Assembly: GCA_016214125.1 (NCBI GenBank)
Contig: JACRPC010000042.1
Location: 87,733-151,732 of the forward strand
Direction of reading: 5' to 3'
Source of the DNA: Rhodospirillales bacterium
GTDB taxonomy: Bacteria; Pseudomonadota; Alphaproteobacteria; Rhodospirillales; WMHbin7
Length of the DNA stretch: 64,000 nt
Shown: one piece after another, positions 59,943 through 64,000 of the stretch
How positions within the stretch are numbered: the first letter of the stretch is position 1
Layout of the letters: the number at the start of each line of letters is the position of its first letter
Notes under the pieces: generated by a model
The model's input: only the letters and a program-made list of their open reading frames with translations
Told to the model about the DNA's origin: nothing
Databases searched by the model: none
Made by a program: the position numbers and the translations under genes

Positions 59943-61559
59943 ATGCCGATCAACCCACTATCCTCCCCGTGGATTGCTGCCCGCTGGCCTGCGGGTCTTC
60001 CCTTGCTCCTGCCGGCATTGATCAATGGCGCCTATTTACTTCTCTTTGCGGTTGGCGTCGCCAGGGGTCGCTATCAATACCTGGATTACGAGGCTTGGCC
60101 CTATTCGGCACTGGTGACGTTTCACGCGGCGATCGCCCTGGTTCCCTTCCTGGTGCTGGCGCTGCCAGAGATCGGCCGCGTCTCGGAGCATATGCGCGAG
60201 TGGGTGGCAAAATCCGATCCGGGCCGCCTCGGCGCCAAGGCCTGGCGGTTCGTTGCCCTATCGGGGCTCGGCGCCTTGCTGGCGCTTCTAGCCGCTAACG
60301 CGACGCAGTACACGGACACCAGCGCCCGCGTCATGGCCTATGCCGACGGCAATCCCCCAACCTTGCCCTACGATTCTATTCTACCCTTCGAGCTCGAAAT
60401 TCTGCTGCGCGGCTTCCTGCCGACTGACGTCCTGGCGACCTTCCTGGAAGCCGTAATTGCCCTTCCGCCCACCTTGCTGCTCCTCCTCCATGTCACATCC
60501 GGGCGCTGGAGGCTGGCCTCGTTCTTGACGCTGTTTTTGTCTCTTCATTGGGGGCTTTCGAAGCAGCTGCTGCTCGCCACCTTCGAGTGGCCGTCGGCAG
60601 CGTATGGCACGGCCGGGCTCGTCTTGATGGCGGGAGGCAGCCTTCCCCTCGGCGCCGCCGGTCTGATGCTGGCTGTCCTCTTGAAGCAGAATGGTCTGTT
60701 CTGGGCGGCGGGCGGCGCCATCCTGCTCATGTACCAACTGGCACGAGGCCAAAGGCCATCCCTCGCGGAATGGGCCTATGCCGCGCTGTGTGGTCTTGTG
60801 GCCTTGGTCAACTCGGCGGGCGTACTGCAATACCATTTCCTCTTGCGCAAGGCCGAGCATTTCGAGAGCGACCGTATGCACGTCGTCATCGGCGAGTTCC
60901 TGCGTGATTTGAGCCTCGATTTTCCCGTTTTCGCCGCCCTGGCCCTTCTCGGCTTGGTCTGGTACCGAAGGCATTTTGCTCTCATCTTGGCGCTCTTCGC
61001 CCTCATGCTGGCCGTGCGCTCCGCGGCCGGATTAACGGGTGTTTACTACCATCTCTTCTTCCTGCCGTTGCTGGTTTGCCTGGCGGCGTCGGCCTTGGCC
61101 GAGTTTCTGCAGCCCGAACTCAACCAGGGCCTCAAGATGGCCATGCTGGCGGTTCTTGGCGTTCTGGTGGCACTCACGGCGGCGCATGCGGCAAATCAAT
61201 GGTGGCGCCTTCCTTTCAATAAAATTAGCGGCGCCATGCCGGCGATACTAACCGACCTCGCCCAAACTCTGCCGGAGCGTTCGCTGATCATTTCGCGAAA
61301 CTTCTCGCTCGGTCACTATCTGAGAAAGGAGAACCAAGCGAAGCGGTTCCGGTTGTGGCTGGCGCCCTATGACCCGGCCGAGATTATCTTGCTGCCCAAG
61401 GAGGTTGAAGCCGGAACCTGCATCATTTGGTTCAGCAAGGGCGATAACGTCGAGCGGGAAGACCGGGCTCTCGGCCCGCTAGGATTCAAGCCCGTGGCGT
61501 TGCGCAATTCTGTGCCCGAATGGCGGCTTCTCTCCAGAAACTGCCCCCTGCCGTCATAA
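59943..61559 (+). CDS. Polytopic membrane protein, GT-C-like
   Basis: A 538-residue membrane protein with about eleven hydrophobic segments. TM1 is about residues 19-39, and the loop after it has YLDYEAWPY with D48 and E50, similar in place to the acidic motif of GT-C enzymes. It ends with a short soluble C-terminal domain. I do not recognise a family by name. ATG 59943 is chosen with AGGA six bases upstream. The 230 bases upstream, divergent from the methyltransferase at 59712, carry a small CCTGC/GCAGG hairpin and no other clear signal. Its 3' end is convergent with the FkbM gene by four bases. Confidence 0.7.
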   Translation: MPINPLSSPWIAARWPAGLPLLLPALINGAYLLLFAVGVARGRYQYLDYEAWPYSALVTFHAAIALVPFLVLALPEIGRVSEHMREWVAKSDPGRLGAKAWRFVALSGLGALLALLAANATQYTDTSARVMAYADGNPPTLPYDSILPFELEILLRGFLPTDVLATFLEAVIALPPTLLLLLHVTSGRWRLASFLTLFLSLHWGLSKQLLLATFEWPSAAYGTAGLVLMAGGSLPLGAAGLMLAVLLKQNGLFWAAGGAILLMYQLARGQRPSLAEWAYAALCGLVALVNSAGVLQYHFLLRKAEHFESDRMHVVIGEFLRDLSLDFPVFAALALLGLVWYRRHFALILALFALMLAVRSAAGLTGVYYHLFFLPLLVCLAASALAEFLQPELNQGLKMAMLAVLGVLVALTAAHAANQWWRLPFNKISGAMPAILTDLAQTLPERSLIISRNFSLGHYLRKENQAKRFRLWLAPYDPAEIILLPKEVEAGTCIIWFSKGDNVEREDRALGPLGFKPVALRNSVPEWRLLSRNCPLPS

Positions 61560-61563
61560 AGGT

Positions 61564-62358
61564 TCAGGGAGTGCGGCCGTAGCCCTTGCGCTGGAAGAAA
61601 TACTCAAGATTGTGGTCGGAATCCTCAATATCCGCCCGCTCGTGGCCGCCGATGAGTTCAAAGCCGTTGCTTAAAAAACGATCAAAGATCCGGTAACGGG
61701 TTTCGCGCAGCGTGTCCGCAGTTCCCCACCCGATATGGAGCGTAATCATCACAAAACCAAGCTTCGACCAGAACGCCCCATCCCGGTCAAAGATGTAATA
61801 TTCGGCGCCCTCGCAGTTCACCATGAGAAGGTCGACTGTCTTGATGCCCTGCTCGTCGAGAAAGCTGTCGAACGTCACGCCCCTCACGATCACCTCGTGA
61901 AAGTTCTTTTCCCCGCCGAAGCGGGCGATCGCATAGTCGCGGTCGACCGTGTTCAGCTTGGACGAAGGATAGTCCGAACGCGTCTTGTCCATATAGATGT
62001 AGAAGGGCACTTCGGCATTTTTGTCGGTAATGGCAAGGTGAAAGTGCCGGTAGCCGCCTAGCGTATTATTGACCAAGAGCGGAAAGTTGTTCGGGCAGGC
62101 CTCAATCAGATAACAATTTTCTTTCGGTATGCCAAGCTCGCGGTGGAAGGTTGGGGCAGAGCCTTGTATTCCAGCACCGATTTCGACATAGACCGGATTG
62201 GCGGGAAGGATGAATCGGAGCAAGCGGGTCACGACGGAGTGATCGGCCATGTAACGGGTGTGGACGATTGGTTTCATGTATAAATTAAATGTCTTTGCCA
62301 CATAAGCTTTCAAAGCATGCTTCATTGTTAGAATCATGGCTTTGGGCAGGCCGGACAT
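61564..62358 (-). CDS. FkbM-family SAM methyltransferase
   Basis: A 264-residue FkbM-type protein: VYVEIGAGIQGSAPTF as the SAM loop near residue 57, YLIEACPNNFPLL as motif II, and TVDLLMVNCEGAEYYIFD as the D-x(n)-EGAE family signature. FkbM members O-methylate sugars and polyketides. ATG 62358 is used. A promoter-like pair and a palindrome lie at 62414-62447. The gene lies opposite to its neighbours. Confidence 0.88.
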   Translation of the reverse strand: MSGLPKAMILTMKHALKAYVAKTFNLYMKPIVHTRYMADHSVVTRLLRFILPANPVYVEIGAGIQGSAPTFHRELGIPKENCYLIEACPNNFPLLVNNTLGGYRHFHLAITDKNAEVPFYIYMDKTRSDYPSSKLNTVDRDYAIARFGGEKNFHEVIVRGVTFDSFLDEQGIKTVDLLMVNCEGAEYYIFDRDGAFWSKLGFVMITLHIGWGTADTLRETRYRIFDRFLSNGFELIGGHERADIEDSDHNLEYFFQRKGYGRTP

Positions 62359-62413
62359 TCTGGGCTCCCGCTTTTCAACAAACAGGCTGTTTTGCTTGAT
62401 TTGCCGGGCCTAG

Positions 62414-62447
62414 ACCTATCATAGGTTCCTGGCTTTCTCTACCACAA
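62414..62447 (-). promoter_or_regulatory. Candidate promoter overlapped by a 13-base palindrome, upstream of the FkbM gene
   Basis: On the minus strand TTGTGG (62447-62442) and TATGAT (62423-62418) are 18 bases apart, 59 bases before the ATG at 62358. The -10 box lies within the perfect hyphenated palindrome ACCTAT-C-ATAGGT (62414-62426), so a protein bound there would block it. Both elements are seen in the sequence; function is inference. Confidence 0.35.
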
Positions 62448-62597
62448 TTTGACCACCGAGCCTCGGCAATCCCGTCCCTCACCGGCGTTCCAAACGTGGT
62501 CTTGGCGGGATAATTGCGGGCGTTTGTGTTGCGGCCCCTTAATCGCACAGTGTATCGTGCAGCCGCTCGAATAATTATTCCCTGGGAGTTGCGCCGT

Positions 62598-63878
62598 ATG
62601 CAGTCGGAGCAGATCACGAGTTGTCGCATCTGCGGCGGCGCCAAGCTTGACGTGCTGCGCGACCTCGGCGTTCATGCGCTGTCGGGGCGCTTTCCTGGCC
62701 CGGACGAGGAGGATGCTCCAAGGGCTCCGATGTGCGTCGTCATGTGCGCCGGATGCGGCTTGGTGCAACTGGCCCACAATTACCCGCACGACGAACTTTA
62801 CGGTCACGCCTACGGTTACCGTTCCGGCATCAATCAGACGATGACGCGTCATCTGGCCGCGATTAGCCAGGACATGTCCAAGCGCGCCAATTTGAAGGCG
62901 GGGGATTTGGCCTTGGACATCGGCAGCAATGATGGAACTCTCTTGTCGTCCTATGCCGTTCCGGGTCTGAAGCGGCTCGGCATTGACCCGACGATTGCGC
63001 AGTATCGCAGCTATTACCCGCCGGACATTCAGGCCGTGCCAAGCTACTTTGAACGTGAGACCTTCCATGCTGCGACAGGGGACGAAAAGGCGAAGGTCAT
63101 CACCTCCATTGCCATGTTCTACGATTTGGAAAATCCCAATAAATTCGTAGCCGACATCGCCAAATGCCTGGACGCTCAGGGGATCTGGAGCTTCGAGCAA
63201 AGCCATCTCGGCCTGATGATCGAGCGCAACGCCTTCGACACGATCTGTCATGAGCATCTTGAGTACTACTCTCTTCGCCAGATCGAAAGTCTGCTGGCTT
63301 CGCACGGGCTGCGCGTCTTCGACGTCGAGCTGAACGACGTCAATGGCGGAAGTTTCCGCCTTTACGCTTGTCATCAGGGCGCGGCCCATCCAACCGTTCA
63401 AGAGGTTGAAAAGCTGCGCGCCCGGGAATTGCAGTCCGGCCTAGACCAGATGGCAACGTATAGCGATTTTTTCTCGCGCATGGACCAAATTGCCGGCGAG
63501 CTGGCCGCTTTCCTGCGCCGCGAAAAAGCGGCCGGCCGGACGATTTGCGTTTATGGCGCCTCGACCAAGGGCAATACGCTGCTCCAATTGGCGGGCATTG
63601 ATCACACCATCATCACGGCCGCCGCTGATCGCAATCCCAGCAAATGGGGCCGGCGGACGCCGGCCACCGGCATTCCCATCATTTCGGAAGAACAGGCGCG
63701 CCAGCAGCGCCCGGACTACTTCCTCGTGCTGCCATGGCATTTTAAAAGTGAATTTCTGGCGCGCGAGTCGGAATACCTCGCGCAAGGCGGCAAGCTTATC
63801 TTCCCGCTGCCCGAGTTTGCCGTCTATTCGGCCAAGGATATCCCGTCTATGGACGCTAACACTACTTTGGCATATTAA
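62598..63878 (+). CDS. NDP-sugar C-methyltransferase-like protein (TylC3/NovU type)
   Basis: A 426-residue protein with the three-domain layout of sugar C-methyltransferases: zinc-binding N-terminus (CRICGG and CAGCG), central SAM domain (LALDIGSNDGTLLSSY near residue 115), EHLEYYSLRQIESLL, and a C-terminal domain with VYGASTKGNTLLQL. TylC3/NovU-type enzymes methylate C3 or C5 of NDP-4-keto sugars. ATG 62598 has GGGAG upstream. The upstream gene is divergent, and the downstream 57 bases lead into a transposase-like start. Confidence 0.9.
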   Translation: MQSEQITSCRICGGAKLDVLRDLGVHALSGRFPGPDEEDAPRAPMCVVMCAGCGLVQLAHNYPHDELYGHAYGYRSGINQTMTRHLAAISQDMSKRANLKAGDLALDIGSNDGTLLSSYAVPGLKRLGIDPTIAQYRSYYPPDIQAVPSYFERETFHAATGDEKAKVITSIAMFYDLENPNKFVADIAKCLDAQGIWSFEQSHLGLMIERNAFDTICHEHLEYYSLRQIESLLASHGLRVFDVELNDVNGGSFRLYACHQGAAHPTVQEVEKLRARELQSGLDQMATYSDFFSRMDQIAGELAAFLRREKAAGRTICVYGASTKGNTLLQLAGIDHTIITAAADRNPSKWGRRTPATGIPIISEEQARQQRPDYFLVLPWHFKSEFLARESEYLAQGGKLIFPLPEFAVYSAKDIPSMDANTTLAY

Positions 63879-63935
63879 GCTATTGTTATTACTTAGTGGT
63901 TTATTGTTCCCGCTTGATCGATGGCGGGAGGCGGC

Positions 63936-64000
63936 ATGCCGGGAAGGATTGAGAATCTTGAGCATTGGCTTCGGCCCTTTCTGGCCAAGCTCGGGCATGC
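63936..64000 (+). mobile_element. Start of an IS701-family-like transposase (runs off the right edge)
   Basis: ATG 63936 has a strong GGGAGG ribosome binding site just upstream. The 21 visible codons read MPGRIENLEHWLRPFLAKLG, which recalls the N-terminus of IS701-family (DDE) transposases with their W-L-x-PFL-x-x-L motif. Too short for certainty, and the terminal inverted repeat cannot be identified. If right, the glycan cluster is bounded by an insertion sequence here. Confidence 0.42.

Noticed and set aside
1..64000. tRNA, rRNA, CRISPR array or phage genes
   Set aside because: No CCA-ended cloverleaf, no repeat-spacer pattern and no phage structural or integrase motif was seen on reading both strands; a covariance-model search would be needed to exclude small RNAs.

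Overview
The window is almost entirely one large surface-glycan (O-antigen, capsule or flagellar glycan) biosynthesis region from a GC-rich bacterium. Gene style (dense GC-rich codons, ATGA/GTGA/TTGA stop-start overlaps, frequent GTG and TTG starts) and content suggest an alphaproteobacterium, possibly of the Rhodospirillales/Magnetospirillum type. No rRNA, tRNA or housekeeping gene is present to fix the taxonomy, so this is only a guess. About 57 genes fill 64 kb, no gap exceeds 300 bases, and I saw no tRNA, rRNA or CRISPR array.

Layout. 1-1697: the start of a leftward GT2 glycosyltransferase, a methyltransferase and a winged-helix regulator with a Rossmann-like C-terminal half. 1843-8178: a GT-B-like protein, a neuB-neuC-neuA nonulosonate trio and a large radical SAM protein. 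8245-17567: a UDP-sulfoquinovose synthase homologue (SQD1 type), then an unusual block with two N-acetyl-sugar amidotransferases (WbpG/PseA/LegX family), three HisF-like and two HisH-like proteins, a GT4 and a methyltransferase. 17567-23276: methyltransferase, radical SAM/SPASM protein, capsule-type protein and an ABC exporter resembling MsbA/PglK. 23273-25093 (minus): asparagine synthetase-like amidotransferase. 25246-36096: a third WbpG-family amidotransferase, a sugar formyltransferase, a second NeuB-family synthase, Gfo/Idh oxidoreductase, DegT aminotransferase, NDP-sugar epimerase, SpsF-type cytidylyltransferase, methyltransferase, radical SAM protein and a polytopic GT-C-like protein. 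36181-49643: glycosyltransferases (one a tandem fusion), a second AsnB-like protein, methyltransferase, NodU-type carbamoyltransferase, alpha/beta hydrolase and a fourth radical SAM protein. 49601-63878: GDP-mannose dehydratase (minus), more glycosyltransferases, a perosamine-synthase-like aminotransferase, a DPM1-like GT2, two more polytopic proteins, GNAT, FkbM and C-methyltransferases. The right edge appears to enter an IS701-like transposase.

How the genes may work together (inference). Nucleotide-activated sugars are made by several parallel routes: CMP-nonulosonates (two NeuB-like and two cytidylyltransferase genes), UDP-sulfoquinovose, and probably GDP-perosamine or a related 4-amino sugar. 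They would be decorated by amidination (HisH/HisF/WbpG-type ammonia relay), formylation, carbamoylation, O-, N- or C-methylation, amidation by AsnB-like enzymes and radical chemistry. More than a dozen cytosolic glycosyltransferases would assemble the glycan. A PglK/MsbA-like ABC protein could flip it, and polyprenyl-phosphate-sugar-dependent GT-C-like enzymes could add periplasmic branches.

The most noteworthy features are the triplicated amidination machinery with non-canonical HisF active sites, the SQD1-type enzyme inside a glycan operon next to that machinery, and four radical SAM genes spread through one glycan locus. All functions are assigned from motifs by eye; substrates are inferred.
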